Assembly (NCBI GenBank): GCA_036365515.1
Contig: CM070876.1
Span: forward strand, 123,708,810 to 123,772,809
Length of the DNA: 64,000 nt
Source: Torymus aiolomorphi
Taxonomy: Eukaryota; Arthropoda; Insecta; Hymenoptera; Torymidae
Reading direction: 5' to 3'
Position numbers and translations under genes: made by a program
The notes under the pieces: generated by a model
Databases searched by the model: none
What the model was told of the DNA's origin: nothing
The model's input: the letters and a program-made list of their open reading frames with translations, nothing else
In this document: piece after piece, positions 29,166 through 41,745 of the stretch
How the letters are laid out: every line of letters starts with the position of its first letter
How positions within the stretch are numbered: the first letter of the stretch is position 1

Positions 29166-30884
29166 TATTAAGAAAATTGGAGTGATAAATTTATATGTAT
29201 CATGTGAATATAAATATTAATAATAAATCAATTGAGACAACGATTAGTATCAGATTTTCTGATTAGCCAATCTGATCCAACATGAGATCTAACACATATC
29301 CCGATGTAGGGGCGAATAGGTGCAACAAAGAATCAATATCGCCGACGAAGGCACGCGTTGCCGACGGCAAAGCCTGTCGGAGCGAGCAGTGCAAGATCGA
29401 GACAGCGAACAAACGTGAGCAGCGGACGACCAAGGTGCTTTGCGTTCAAGCGCTCGTTGTTATTCACTATGTGCTGCTTTTCTTATAGTCTTCATCCAGT
29501 CAAGCTTCTCCCTCTCGCCGAATAACAGACTTAGCTGGTAACAAAATCAGCCGGTACCATTACATTGCGAGGAAATCATCTGAGAGTGTAGTCATAAACC
29601 GAAATATATTTCAAAAACGTGCTCAGCCGATCGAAAAACCCGCAGGTACCCTGAGATTGTAACAGTCCTAATTCTGGCATCAAATTAGAGAAATTATTTT
29701 GCTATTATATTGATGAATTTAAAGTAATATTTAAACAATTAGTTACTTAACTAATAATTTCCTATTTATTACGTATTCCCTTTATTAATAAATTATAAGT
29801 TATTTAGTTGGCATAAACAGATAATTTTCAGAATGATTATTTATTAATGAACCGATTGTTATTAACTGATGCCAATAATTTTTTAGTTTATTTAATTATT
29901 AAATTCGAGTAATAGAATCGTTAACAAATAACTAAAACGGAAATTTTGTAAAACTCAACATGAGAGAATGTTTAGCACGCGAGTATTTAGTAGAGATAGA
30001 AACGCTTTAACGGTGATATAGGATATAGTTTAGTTGTAGCATAGAATCAAAATACGGCCGGCCGACGGTTTGATATAAACACGAATTCGCGCGGCGTCGA
30101 CCATCCATGAACACGCTGCATGCATGTATATGTGTTTAATCCATCTTCCTGCGCGGAGAGCGAGGAATAATAATGTATAAAATCAGTGTGATGCGTGACA
30201 CCTAGATCGCGCATGAGGTATATGATGGGTGGCGCTAGCGAGAGCGATTGATTGCGCGATATGCGAGATCAGTCCGCTTTGCAAGAACGCCCTGGCCCAG
30301 ACCTGGGGAACCCTTTCTCTCGTACGTGTATGACTTGACTCACATACCACGGTACACGTACGAAGTGAAGTTATCCTGATATAAGTGAGACAAATCCCAC
30401 ATTCCGGAAAATCGTTGATTAAATTGATTATATGCCCACAGATCCGAATAATAAAGACAGAAGCTATTATAATTTTTTTACCTTAAATCTGCTGAATTTT
30501 TTCATTGTCCTGATTATATTCCGAACCAAAAGAAAACCAGTTTCTTTCCCCGATCCCGGACCATACATGAAAATATTCAGTTTCTTAATTAAAGAGAAAT
30601 AACCGCTACAAGGAAATTATTAATTAAATAACGAGCTTTTAATTAAAGTAATTAATTAATAGTTAATTCTTAATTAAGTCAAAATCATTTATTTTTATAT
30701 CAATGTAGTGCTTCATTCTTGTATAAATAAAAATTGGATTTTTGTTTTTAAAGACGTTAGAATGAGCGAAGGGATTGAAAGCTTTAATGAGGAAAAGCAT
30801 TAATCGAAAATGAAAAATTGATATTATTTTTTCATTAAATTTTATGCGATTAGGTCATGAAAAATAATAATGTTTAATGAAAGT
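29166..30884. other. About 1.7 kb without a recognised feature
   Basis: Partly GC-balanced DNA (29280-29640 and 30050-30390) separated by AT-rich DNA. A 68-codon frame at 29282-29488 has no recognised domain. TGTAACAG near 29660 and the GC-balanced block before it resemble an LTR edge, but no partner end or target duplication was found. Confidence 0.35.
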
Positions 30885-30888
30885 TGTA

Positions 30889-31548
30889 TTAATGGGAAAA
30901 CTGTGTACAGTTCGTTAAATCACGCCGACAAAGAATAAAATACGTAACATTGGCTTCGTTATTCGCAACAACTACTGCCATCTGCCGTTCTCTACAAAAA
31001 CGTCAATATGCGCAGTACGATACTGCGCACATTCGGATTGCGCTCATGAATTGGCGCCGTAACGCCGCGATAATGCGCGATTCTTTGGTCGCCTTACCTA
31101 AGTACAATAATACACATTCTTACTTATTAATACATGAATATATTAACAATAATAATATAACTACATATTATGCACTTTAACAACTATAGATATACATATT
31201 ATAGATAATTTAAAAATACTTATTTTGGGTTTAAACATCGTATTCTCTAATTCTGCCAAAAATAGTCCGAAGACGATTTTCCTTACTTTACATTTACACT
31301 AGTAATTTACGTAACAAGCGTAATAAATAAGAATGAGGAGAAGTGGTCCAGCATTAGACAAAAAAAATTGAGGGGATAGATGCTACGCATCCGCCGAGGA
31401 TGAATCAACCGCGGCAGCTCCTTCTTCTGTCCGCAGTCACGCGTATAATGTTAATAAAACTGCCAAACGTCATAGAACGAAGATCAAATACGACGAGCCG
31501 ATCATCCCGGCGGCAGGCGGCGAGCGAGCTCGGCAGCACATAGGTACA
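30889..31548 (+). repeat. Composite repeat, block A, copy 1
   Basis: About 660 bases, repeated at 33329-33990. Shared landmarks are AATATGCGCAGTACGATACTGCG, CATGAATTGGCGCCGTAACG, a TTCTGCCAAAAATAG segment and the start of a small frame (ATGAGGAGAAGTGGT). In this copy the frame is ended early by a TGA after a run of A. Confidence 0.85.
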
Positions 31549-33326
31549 TAGGTATTTAGACTTGCTAGCCCATGCCATTTGATGTAAATAACGCGGTAAT
31601 TGTATGGTAAATTCTGTATTACTGCGGATTACTTTTACGACATACTCGGATACTGCTTATCATAGACAACGGGAACCGAAAACAGCTCAGAGTAAATGTC
31701 TTTTAGCATAATAATGTCAGTCTTTTTTTATAAATATTAAAAATAAGGATAATAAATGGTTTAATGTATGTTAGGTAATTAATAGTGAATCCATTCCTAA
31801 ACTTGAACCCTACCGTTGTAATTTCCGGTTCTCGGTGACCGATAAGCAGGAAAGGCCGTACTCGGATGGTTTCGGTAGTTTTAGGAGCCTCGCGGACTAT
31901 TCCGAAGACCAAATAAGTATTGGACATATTCCGAGTAATTTATCATTGCGTTATTACCTTATATTTACCAATTTGATCATTCATAATCGTCGACTGAATA
32001 CATAAATTATTTTTTCCTACTTCTCGGTAACCGAGATTTCGGAAGTCACACGAAATCGATCTAGTTATGTTCTACTTTACTTGCACAGGCATTTAGACTT
32101 GCTAGCGTATGCCACTACATGTAAAAGACGTGGTAATTGTATGATAAATTCTGTATTACTGCGGTTTACGTTGACGAGAAACTCGGATACTGCTTATCAT
32201 AGACAATCGGAATCGAAAGCAGGTCAGAGTCAATGTCTTTTAGCAATAGTATGAGTCAATTTTTATAAATATTAAGAATAATAATAAAAATAAATGTTTT
32301 AATTTATGTTAGGTAATAAATAATCAGTCAATTCCCAGCCTGAACCGTACAATTTGCAATTTCCGGTTCTCGGCGACCGAGAAGCAGGAAATGTCGTGCT
32401 CGGTTGGTGTAGGTAGTTTCAGGAGCCTCGCGGACTATTCCGAAGACCAAATAAGTATTGGACATGTGCCAAGTTAATTATCATAGCGTTATTACGTTAT
32501 ATTTACCAATTTCATCATTAATAATCGACGCCTGATTAAATATATCATTTTTTCCAACTTCTCGGTAACCGAGATTTGGAAAGTCACACGAAATCGATCC
32601 ATTTATGTTCTACTTTACTCGCACAGGCATTTAGACTTGCTAGCGTATGCCATTACATGTAAAAGACGCCGTAATTGTATGGTAAATTCTGTATTACTGC
32701 GGTTTACTTTGACGACATACACGGATACTGCTTATCATAGACAGCGGGAACCGAAAAACGCTTAGAGTAGATGTCTTTTAGCAATAGTATGAGTCAATTT
32801 TTATAAATATTAAGAATAATAATAATAATAAATGTTTTAATTTATGTTAGGTAATAAATAATCAGTCAATTCCCAGACCTGAACCATACAATTTGCAATT
32901 TCCGGTTCTCGGCGACCGCGAAGCAGGAAATGTCGTGCTCGGTTGGTTTAGGTAGTTTCAGGAGCCTCGCGGACTATTCAGAAGACCAAATAAGTATTGG
33001 ACATGTGCCAAGTTAATTATCATTGCGTTATTACGTTATATTTACCAATTTCATCATCAATAATCGACGCCTGATTAAATATATAATTTTATCCAACTTC
33101 TCGGTAACCGAGATTTAGGAAGTCACACGAAATCGATCCAGTTATGTTCTACTTTACTCGCACAGGCATTTAAACTTGCTAGCCCATGCCATTACATATA
33201 AAAGACGCGGTAATTGTATGATAAATTCTGTATTACTGCGGTTTACGTGACGAGAAACTCGGATACTGCTTATCATAGACAATGGGAATCGAAAGCAGGC
33301 CAGAGTCAATGTCTTTTAGCAATAGT
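31549..33326 (+). repeat. Composite repeat, block B, ~538-bp unit, 3.3 copies
   Basis: Units start with AGGCATTTAGACTTGCTAGC-like sequence at about 31549, 32087, 32625 and 33164. Each has paired TCTCGGTAACCGAGA and GTTCTCGGCGACCGAGAAGC dyads. The last unit is cut after GTCTTTTAGCAATAGTAT, where block A restarts. Confidence 0.9.
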
Positions 33327-33328
33327 AT

Positions 33329-33990
33329 TAATGGGAAATGTATGTGTACAGTTCGGAGTTCGTTAATTCAAGCCGACAAAGAATAAAATATGTAACATTG
33401 GCTTTGTTATTCGCAACTACTACTGCCATTTGCCGTTCTCTACAAAAACGTCAATATGCGCAGTACGATACTGCGCACATGCGGCCTGCGCTCATGAATT
33501 GGCGCCGTAACGCCGCGGTAATGCGCGATTCTTTGGCTCGCCTTACCTAAGTACAATAATACACGTTCTTGCTTATTAATACATGAATGTATTAATAATA
33601 ATAATATAACTATTATTCACTTTAACAACTATAGAAATACATATTATAGATAATTTAATACTACTTATATTGGGTTTAGACATCGTATTCTCTAATTCTG
33701 CCAAAAATAGGCCGAGGTAGATTTTTCTTAATTTTCATTTTCACGAGTACTTTACGTAAATAATACAAGTGTAATAAATAAGTATGAGGAGAAGTGGTAC
33801 AGCAATAGACAGAAAAATTGGGGGGATAGATGCTACTCATGTCGCCGAGGACGAGTCAACCGCGGTAGCTTCTTCTTCTGTCCGCAGTCACGCGTATAAT
33901 GTTAATCAAACAGCTAAGCGCCATAGAAAAAAGTTCAAATACGACGAGCCGCTCATCCTGTCGGTAGACGGCGAGCGAGCTCAGCCGCAC
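33329..33990 (+). repeat. Composite repeat, block A, copy 2
   Basis: Direct repeat of 30889-31548 at a distance of about 2.44 kb. Here the small frame is intact. Confidence 0.85.
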
Positions 33991-34062
33991 CGAGAATTAT
34001 TCTCTAAAACTGCTAAGAGCGGGCACCTACGTTTCGCACATTCCAACGCTTTTACTAGCTAA
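33784..34062 (+). CDS. Hypothetical 92-residue protein in block A
   Basis: ATG at 33784 to a stop at 34062. It has a Ser/Ala-rich first half, then a basic segment (AKRHRKKFKYDEP) and a polar tail, with no family recognised. The homologous start exists in copy 1 but is truncated, so only one copy could be coding. It could be the N-terminus of an element protein cut by the repeat boundary, or chance. Confidence 0.25.
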   Translation: MRRSGTAIDRKIGGIDATHVAEDESTAVASSSVRSHAYNVNQTAKRHRKKFKYDEPLILSVDGERAQPHRELFSKTAKSGHLRFAHSNAFTS

Positions 34063-34774
34063 GTCGATTTATTTTTTTCGCTCTTCTCGCATCGTTGTGA
34101 CTATGAGATTAGCACTATTTCTTCGGTTACAATTATCTAAATAATTAAATATTATTATGATTATTATAAATCATATTAATCTGCTTCAACAACTTTACAA
34201 AATTACATTATTCGTGGGATAGAGTTTTTTAGGTTTATAATATTCCTCTAAATGAATTTTTTCTAATTATGCAGTATTTCATAATACATTTCAATATTAA
34301 TTAAATTTACTGTTACCATTGTGAATCATTAATACACATCCATCGATCACGTTGTTTACGTTTCAAGCCATTCGAAAATCCTAGGGACTTTTTCAAACGG
34401 GAGGTCTGAAGTTGCCGTAGACCTGACTTGTTGTTCTTTAACGCATAGCCTAATTACCACATTTTTAATATTATTTTAAATATAAAAAAATACCTCGAAT
34501 TACATTCAAAATACGGTTATCTTGTATCAATTTACACCAAATACATGAGAAAGAAAGATCTGTTGAAAAACATAACCTGTCAACTTTGCACCTTGGACTG
34601 AACTTTCAACAACAATATAAATAATAATTATCAAGTCTATCAACAAAAATAGGCATACCATTAGAAAGCTGTTGCTCCGCTCTTTCAAATGCTCTACTAC
34701 TTTTTCCAAATCGGTTGCGCCAATCATAAGAAAATCGTTGGAGAAAAGTGTACGTTTTTAATGTGTCATACTGT
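34063..34774. other. AT-rich spacer; no gene seen
   Basis: About 700 bases without a recognised repeat. A 66-codon minus-strand frame at 34527-34727 has a hydrophobic stretch but nothing to support it. Confidence 0.4.
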
Positions 34775-35015
34775 ATAAAGTTAATGCACAGTTTAGATAA
34801 AGTTCAGTCAAAGTTTAGGTAAAGTTTAGATAAAGTTTGGATAAAATTTGGACAAAGTGTAAGCAAAGTTTGTACAAAGTTACAAGGTCTTGATGAAAGT
34901 TTCGCTTAAAGTGTCGCTCGAAGTTTCGATGAAGTCTAGGTTATTCAAGCCGAACATCAACACAGACTTTAACCCAGACTTTAAGCCAGACTTCGAACGT
35001 TGTACAAAGTACAAA
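34775..35015 (+). repeat. Half of the foldback-like element
   Basis: Runs of AAAGTTTAGATAAAGTTTGG-type repeats, then GGTCTTGATGAAAGTTTCGC and CAGACTTTAACCCAGACTTT, matching the second half of the copies at 36902 and 38516. The first half is missing. Confidence 0.8.
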
Positions 35016-36901
35016 ATACTGAAAGCGAAATTATTCAAGCATTAGCGCCATTAGGAAAACCACCGAGACGAGTTGGGGAGATCTAACAGCAGAAACTTTG
35101 AGCTCTTTTGAAAAGGGTGTACGAATGTTCCGGACTCACCGGAACATTCGTACTCACTGGACTTTACTAGTCGAGCTGTACCGCCGAGAGACGCCCAAGG
35201 TAGTAAAACCTGTAGCGTGGATTTCTTGCTCCTTTTTGTATTGCGTAAGACCATTTTCAGCTCTGCATGAACAGCCGCACGCGGTCGCGTGCCTCGAGTA
35301 CGCAGTTATTGGCACACTCGAAATGCATTTGCACTTTACCATATCCGAAAGCGAGATTCTTCACGCATTAGCGCCATTAGGTAAACCACCGGTTTGCGTT
35401 GGGAATATCTAACAGCAGAAATTTCGAGCTCATTTAAAATGGTGTACAAATGTTCCGGTCTCACCGGAACATTTGTATACACTCGAGTTTAATAGTCGAG
35501 CGGTCTCGCTGAAAGACGCCCAAAGTACTTAGTGGAACCTATCGCGTGCATTTCATGCTCCATTCGTATTGCGTAAGACCATTTTTAGGTCTGCATGAAC
35601 AGCCGCACACGGTTACATGCCTCAAGTACGCTTTTATTGGCACGCTCGAAGGGATTTTGCATAGTCTTTGCCATATCTGAAGAGAGTTTCTTCACGCATC
35701 AGAGAAATTAGGAAAACCCACTGGTCTCGTTCGGGAGATCTAACAGCAGAAATTTCGAGCTCTTTCAAAAATAGTGTACGAATGTTCCGGAATCACCGAA
35801 ACATTCGTACGCACTCGAGTTTACTATTCGAGCGGACTCGCTGAGAGACGTCAAAAGTACTTAGTGGAACCTATCGCGTGAATTTCTTGCTTATTTTTGT
35901 ATTACGTAAGACCATTTTCAGCTGTGCATGAACAGCCGCACGCGGTCGCGTGCCTCGAGTACGTAGTTATTTGCACACTCGAAATGCTTTTGCACAGTCT
36001 TTACCATATCTGAAAGCGAGATTCTTTACGCATTAGCGCCATTAGGAAAACCACCGAGTCTCGTTCGGGAGATCTGACAGTAGAAATTTTGAGCTCTTTC
36101 AAGAAGGGTGTACGAATGTTCTGCAATCACCGGAACATTCGTACGCACTCGAGTTTACTAGTCGAGCGGACTCGCTGAGAGACGCCAAAAGTACTTAGTG
36201 GCAGCTATCGCGTGGACTTCTTGCTTCTTTTTGTATTACGTAAAACCATTTTCAGCTCTGCATGAACAGCCGCACGCGGTCGCGTGAATCGAGTACACTG
36301 TTATTATGCACTCGAAATGCTTTTGTTGTGCCTTTGCCATCTGAGAAGGCGGCATTCTGCACAGAGAACAGTTATTTCGAAAGTTGACGAGTATGATCAG
36401 AAATATCGGACAGCGGAAATTTCGAGCTTTTCCAAGAATGGCGTACAAATATTCCGAAATCACCGGATCATTCGTATGTACTGGAGTTTACTAGTCGAGC
36501 GGTGCCACCGAGAGACGCCGAAAGTAGTAGAACCTATATCGTGGATTTCTTCCTCCTTTTTGTATTGCGTAAGACCATTTTCAGCTCTGCATAAAAGCCG
36601 CACGCGATCGCGTGCCTCGAGTGCGTTTTTGCTGGCACGCTCGATGAGATTTGGCATAGTCTTTACCATATCTGAAGAGAGATTCTTCACGCATTGGAGC
36701 AATTAGCTAAACCCACGGATCTCGTTCGGGAGATCTAACAGCAGATATTTCGAGCTCTTTCAAAAAGGGTGTACGAATGTTCCGGAATCACCGGCGCATT
36801 CGTACGCACTGGAGTGTACTAGTCGAGTGGTCAAGGTTGGAGACGCCCAAAGTAGTAGAGCCTATCGCGTGGATTTCTTGCTCCTTTTTGTATTTCGTAA
36901 G

Positions 36902-37650
36902 ACCATTGGTTCCGATCCGTGTAAAAATAAGGCTGGGTTGAGGCTGATAACGATTAATGTAACGGCGAGCCCGAAACTATTACACTATGTAACAAGGGAG
37001 AAAAGTCGCTCTTCATTTTCGGAGGTGGGTTCACTCCCATATGTAACAAGTTTTGGAAAAGAAAATCCCTTCTTTGGTGAAACTTCATATCACGAACTCA
37101 TTATTAGAAAGTTTGGTAAAACTTAAGGTGAAGTTTAGCTAAACCTTATAAAAACCTTTAATAAAAAAAAAACCTTCATCCTTTTAAACCTTTCACTTTG
37201 TCTAAACTATCAATAAAATTTATTTAAACTTTATCTAATCTTTGTCTAAACTTGGACTGAGCTTTATCCAAGTTTTATATAAACTTTGTATAACGCTCGA
37301 GGTCTGGCTTAAAGTCTGGGTTAAAACCTGGGTTGATGTATGGTTTCAAGCCAGACTTTTAGCAAGACTTCGAGCGTTATATAAAGTTAATGCACAGTTT
37401 AGATAAAGTTCAGTCAAAGTTTAGGCAAAGTTTAAATAAAGTTTGGATAACATTTGGACAAAGTATAAGCAAAGTTTGTGCAAAGTAACAAGGTCTTGAT
37501 GAAAGTTTCGCTTAAAGTGTCGCCTGAAGTTTTGATAGAAGTCTAGATTATTCAAGCCGGACATCAACACAGACTTTAACCCAGACCTTAAGCCAGACTT
37601 CGAGCGTTGTACAAATTACAAAGTACTGAAAGCGAGATTCTACAGGCATT
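36902..37650 (+). mobile_element. Foldback-like element in higher-order copy 1
   Basis: Starts GGTTCCGATCCGTGTAAAAAT after the satellite block GTATTTCGTAAGACCAT. It has the same first ~250 bases as 7278 onward, then AAACTTT-type repeats, an inner dyad near 37335 and their reverse complements. Unlike 7278-8228 the far terminal repeat is replaced by satellite sequence (CATTAGCGCCATTAAG). Confidence 0.8.
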
Positions 37651-38515
37651 AGCGCCATTAAGAAAACCACCGAGACGCGTTGGGGAGATATAACAGCAGA
37701 AACTTTGAGCTCTTTTAAAAAGGGTGTACGAATGTTCCGAACTCACCGGAACATTCGTACGCGCTGGAGTATACTAGTCCAGCGGTCCGGCCGAGAGACG
37801 CCCAAAGTAGTAGAACCTATCGCGTGGATTACTTGCTCCTTTTTGTATTGCGTAAGACCATTTTCAGCTCTGCATGAACAGTCGCACGCCGTCGCGTGCC
37901 TCCAGTTCGCTGTTATTGGCACACTCTAAGTGATTTTGTTGTACCTTTGCCATCTGAGAAGCCGGCATTCTGCACATAGAAGAGTCATTTCGAATATTGA
38001 CGAGTATCATCAGACCGATCGGACAGCAGAAATTTCGAGCTTTTTCAAGAATGGCGTACGAATGTTCCGGAATCACCGAAACATTCGTACGCACCCGAGT
38101 TCATTAGTCGAGCGGTCCCGCCGAGAGACGCCCAAAGTAGTAGAACCTATCGCGGGTATTTCTTGCTCCTTTTTGTATTGCGTAAGACCATTTTCAGCTC
38201 TGCATGAACAGCCACACGCGGTCGCGTGCCTCGAGTAGGCAGTTATTGGCACACTCGAAAAGCTTTTGCATAGTCTTTACCATATCTGAAGAGAGATTCT
38301 TCACGCATTGGAGCAATTAGGAAAACCCACGGATCTCGTTCGGGAGATCTAACAGCAGATATTTCGAGCTCTTTCAAAAAGGGTGTACGAATGTTCCGGA
38401 ATCACCGGCACATTCGTACGCACTGGAGTGTACTAGTCGAGTGGTCAGGGTTGGAGACGCCCAAAGTAGTAGAGCCTATCGCGTGGATTTCTTGCTCCTT
38501 TTTGTATTTCGTAAG

Positions 38516-39262
38516 ACCATTGGTTCCGATCAGTGTAAAAATAAGGCTGGGTTGAGGCTGATAATGATCAATGTAACGGCGTGTCCGTAACTATTACACT
38601 ATGTAACAAGGGAGAAAAGTCGCTCTTCATTTTCGGAGGTGGGTTCACTCCCATATGTAACAAGTTTTGGAAAAGAAAATCCCTTCTTTGGTGAAACTTC
38701 ATATCACGAACTCATTATTAGAAAGTTTGGTAAAACTTCAGGTGAAGTTTAGCTAAACCTTATAAAAACCTTTAATAAAAAAAACCTTCATCCTTTTAAA
38801 CCTTTCACTTTGTCTAAACTATCAATAAAATTTATTTAAACTTTATCTAATCTTTGTCTAAACTTGGACTGAGCTTTATCCAAGTTTTATATAAACTTTG
38901 TATAACGCTCGATGTCTGGCTTAAAGTCTGGGTTAAAACCTGGGTTGATGTATGGTTTCAAGCCAGACTTTTAGCAAGACTTCGAGCGTTATATAAAGTT
39001 AATGCACAGTTTAGATAAAGTTCAGTCAAAGTTTAGGCAAAGTTTAGATAAAGTTTGGATAACATTTGGACAAAGTATAAGCAAAGTATATGCAAAGTAA
39101 CAAGGTCTTGATGAAAGTTTCGCTTAAAGTGTCGCCTGAAGTTTCGATAGAAGTCTAGATTATTCAAGCCGGACATCAACACAGACTTTAACCCAGACTT
39201 TAAGCCAGACTTCGAGCGTTGTACAAAGTACAAAGTACTAAAAGCGAGATTCTACAGGCATT
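38516..39262 (+). mobile_element. Foldback-like element in higher-order copy 2
   Basis: Near-identical to 36902-37650, with a few substitutions (for example GATCAGTG in place of GATCCGTG), and shared by tandem duplication rather than independent insertion. Confidence 0.8.
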
Positions 39263-40939
39263 AGCGTCATTAAGAAAACCACCGAGACGTGTTGGGGAGA
39301 TATAACAGCAGAAACTTTGAGCTCTTTTAAAAAGGGTGTATGAATGTTCCGAACTCACCGGAACATTCGTACGCACTGGAGTATACTAGTCCAGCGGTCC
39401 CGCCGAGAGACGCCCAAAGTAGTAGAATCTATCGTGTGGATTACTTGCTCTTTTTTGTATTGCGTAAGACCATTTTCAGCTCTGCATGAACAGCCGCACG
39501 CCGTCGCGTGCCTCCAGTTCGCTGTTATTGGCACACTCTAAGTGATTTTGTTGTACCTTTGCCATCTGAGAAGCCGACATTCTGCACATAGAAGAGTCAT
39601 TTCGAATGTTGACGAGTATCATCAGACCGATCGGACAGCAGAAATTTCGAACTTTTTCAAGAATGGCGTACGAATGTTCCGGAATCACCGAAACATTCGT
39701 ACGCACCCGAGTTCATTAGTCGAGCGGTCCCGCCGAGAGACGCCCAAAGTAGTAGAACCTATCGCGGGTATTTCTTGCTCCTTTTTGTATTGCGTAAGAC
39801 CATTTTCAGCTCTGCATGAACAGCCACACGCGGTCGCGTGCCTCGAGTAGGCAGTTATTGGCACACTCGAAATGCTTTTGCACAGTCTTTACCATATCCG
39901 AAAGCGAGATTCTTCACGCATTGGGGCAATTAGGAAAACCCACGGGTCACGTTCGGGAGATCTAACAGCAGATATTTCGAGCTCTTTCAAAAAGGGTGTA
40001 CGAATGTTCTGCAATCACCGGAACATTCGTACGCACTCGAGTTTACTAGTCGAGCGGTCTCGCTGACAGACGCCCAAAGTACTTAGTGGAACCTGTCGCG
40101 TGGAGTTCATGCTCCCTTCGTATCGCGTAAGACCATTTTTAGGTCTTCATGAACATCCGCACACGGTCGCGTACCTCGAGTACGCTTTTATTGGCACGCT
40201 CGAAGAGATTTTGCATAGTCTTTGTCACATCTGAAGAGAGATTTTTCACGCATCAGAGCAATTAGGAAACCTCACTGGTCTCGTTCGGGAGATCGAACAG
40301 CAGAAATTTTGAGCTCTTTCAAAAATAGTGTAGGAATGTTCCGGACTCACCGGAACATTCGTACGCACTGGAGTTTACTAGTCGTGCGGTCCCGCCGAAA
40401 GACGCCCAAGGTAGTAGAACCTATCGCGTGGATTCCTTGCTCCTTTTTGTATTGCGTAAGACTATTTTCAGCTCTGCATGAACAGCCGCACGCGGTCGCG
40501 TGCCTCGAGTACGCTGTTCTTGGCACACTCGAAGTGGTTTTGTTGTGCCTTTGCAATCTGAGAAGGCGACATTCTGCACATAGAAGATTTATTTCGAAAG
40601 TTGACGAGTATGATCAGACAGATCGGACAGCAGAAATTTCGAGCTTTTTCAAGAATGGCGTACGAATGTTCCGGAATCAACGGAACATTCGTACGCATTC
40701 GAGTTTACTAGTGGAGCGGTGTCGCCGAGAGACGACCAAAGTAGTGGAACCTATCGTGATCCTTTACGTAAAATTCTCTTTTTCGGTTTACCCTCTATCG
40801 CCGATAGGATTTGTTTTTCCTTCAATGTCATTACAGTTGTCTGATTTTGAAATTTTCTTTTAAATATCAGCCGTCGTCATATGCAAATTATAATCTTCAA
40901 AATTTATAATATTATATGTGTATAACTGTAGGTTTTGCC

Positions 40940-41745
40940 CTACTTCAAAGTCCTGATACTTCTTGAACTTTTTGTATAATTGTCCTACGATAATAAGACC
41001 CACACAGATCTATTCATCAATGAATAAAGAAATTGTGTTTTGATACAGCATCTAGATCTTCACAATTCCGTTCAGGTAATGATACACAATTAATTATTAT
41101 TCTCGGCCTAAGCTGTTTCTCTTATTTGGGCGCACTTGAACTTTTCGAGGGATTATCCTGAGGACGTGGGAGCGACAGAAATCGAATAAAAGTACAAAAA
41201 GAAATTGATTTCTACGCAAATATTGCATGAAACTGCTAGATGGATTTAACAGGTACTTACGTATCGTATGAACCTTTTTTAAAGTACTGATATTTCTTGA
41301 ACTTTTTATATAATTATCCTATTTTAATGAGACTCACGATGATCGATTTGTCAATGAATAACTAAATTGTGTTTTCATAGACCATCTTGACCGGCGAAAT
41401 CGTGTTTAAGTAAGGATACATTATTAACTCTTGTTCGCATCGTAAGCCGTTTCTCGCGACTGGGACCTTTTGAACTTTTCAACGGATTATCCTAAGGATA
41501 TGGGAACGGTAGAAATCAAATAAATATAAACAAACAAAATGACTTCTAGCAAACATTACAATAGAACTGCTAGATGGGCTTAACAGGTATTTGCGTTTCT
41601 TATGGCCGTGTTTCAAAGTCCTCATACTTGTTGAACTTTTTATATAATTGTCCTACGATAATGAGACGCACGACGATCGATTCGTCAATGAATAACTAAA
41701 TTGTGTTTTCACAGAGCATCTTGACCGCCGAAATCGCAAATTAAT
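40940..41745 (+). repeat. ~333-bp tandem repeat unrelated to S333, 2.4 units
   Basis: TTCTTGAACTTTTTATATAATT-type blocks at about 40958, 41291 and 41626, with CAATGAATAACTAAATTGTG and GCTAGATGGATTTAACAGGTA between. Two intervals of 333-335 bases. Confidence 0.85.

Larger units (their letters stand above)
36771..39998 (+). repeat. Higher-order repeat, two tandem copies of ~1613 bases
   Basis: Dyads 36771/38385/39998, 37726/39338 and 38056/39668 are each separated by 1612-1614 bases. One copy holds three satellite units plus one foldback segment. The two copies look nearly identical through 36890-37650 and 38504-39262. Confidence 0.9.
35031..40760 (+). repeat. Main S333 satellite array, 14 units, with foldback segments
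   Basis: The dyad GTACGAATGTTCCGG-5nt-CCGGAACATTCGTAC recurs at 35118, 35444, 35776, 36110, 36443, 36771, 37726, 38056, 38385, 39338, 39668, 39998, 40330 and 40660. Spacing is 326-334 bases except where a ~620-base foldback segment is inserted. Between dyads the unit has CCGAGAGACGCCCAAAGTAG, CTTGCTCCTTTTTGTATTGC, TGAACAGCCGCACGCGGTCG and GGAGATCTAACAGCAGAAAT blocks. The apparent reading frames inside arise because the unit is close to a multiple of three and poor in stops. Confidence 0.93.

Noticed and set aside
29280..29690. LTR of another retrotransposon
   Set aside because: A TGTAACAG motif and composition change were suggestive, but no matching end, target duplication or coding region was found.
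33784..34062. Strong claim for a real gene in block A
   Set aside because: Only one of two copies is open and no family is recognised; kept as a low-confidence feature.
40222..40863. 213-codon plus-strand frame and similar ~100-codon frames at 36284, 37930 and 39542
   Set aside because: Produced by the satellite: the unit is near a multiple of three and poor in stops, so the same peptide recurs each unit.
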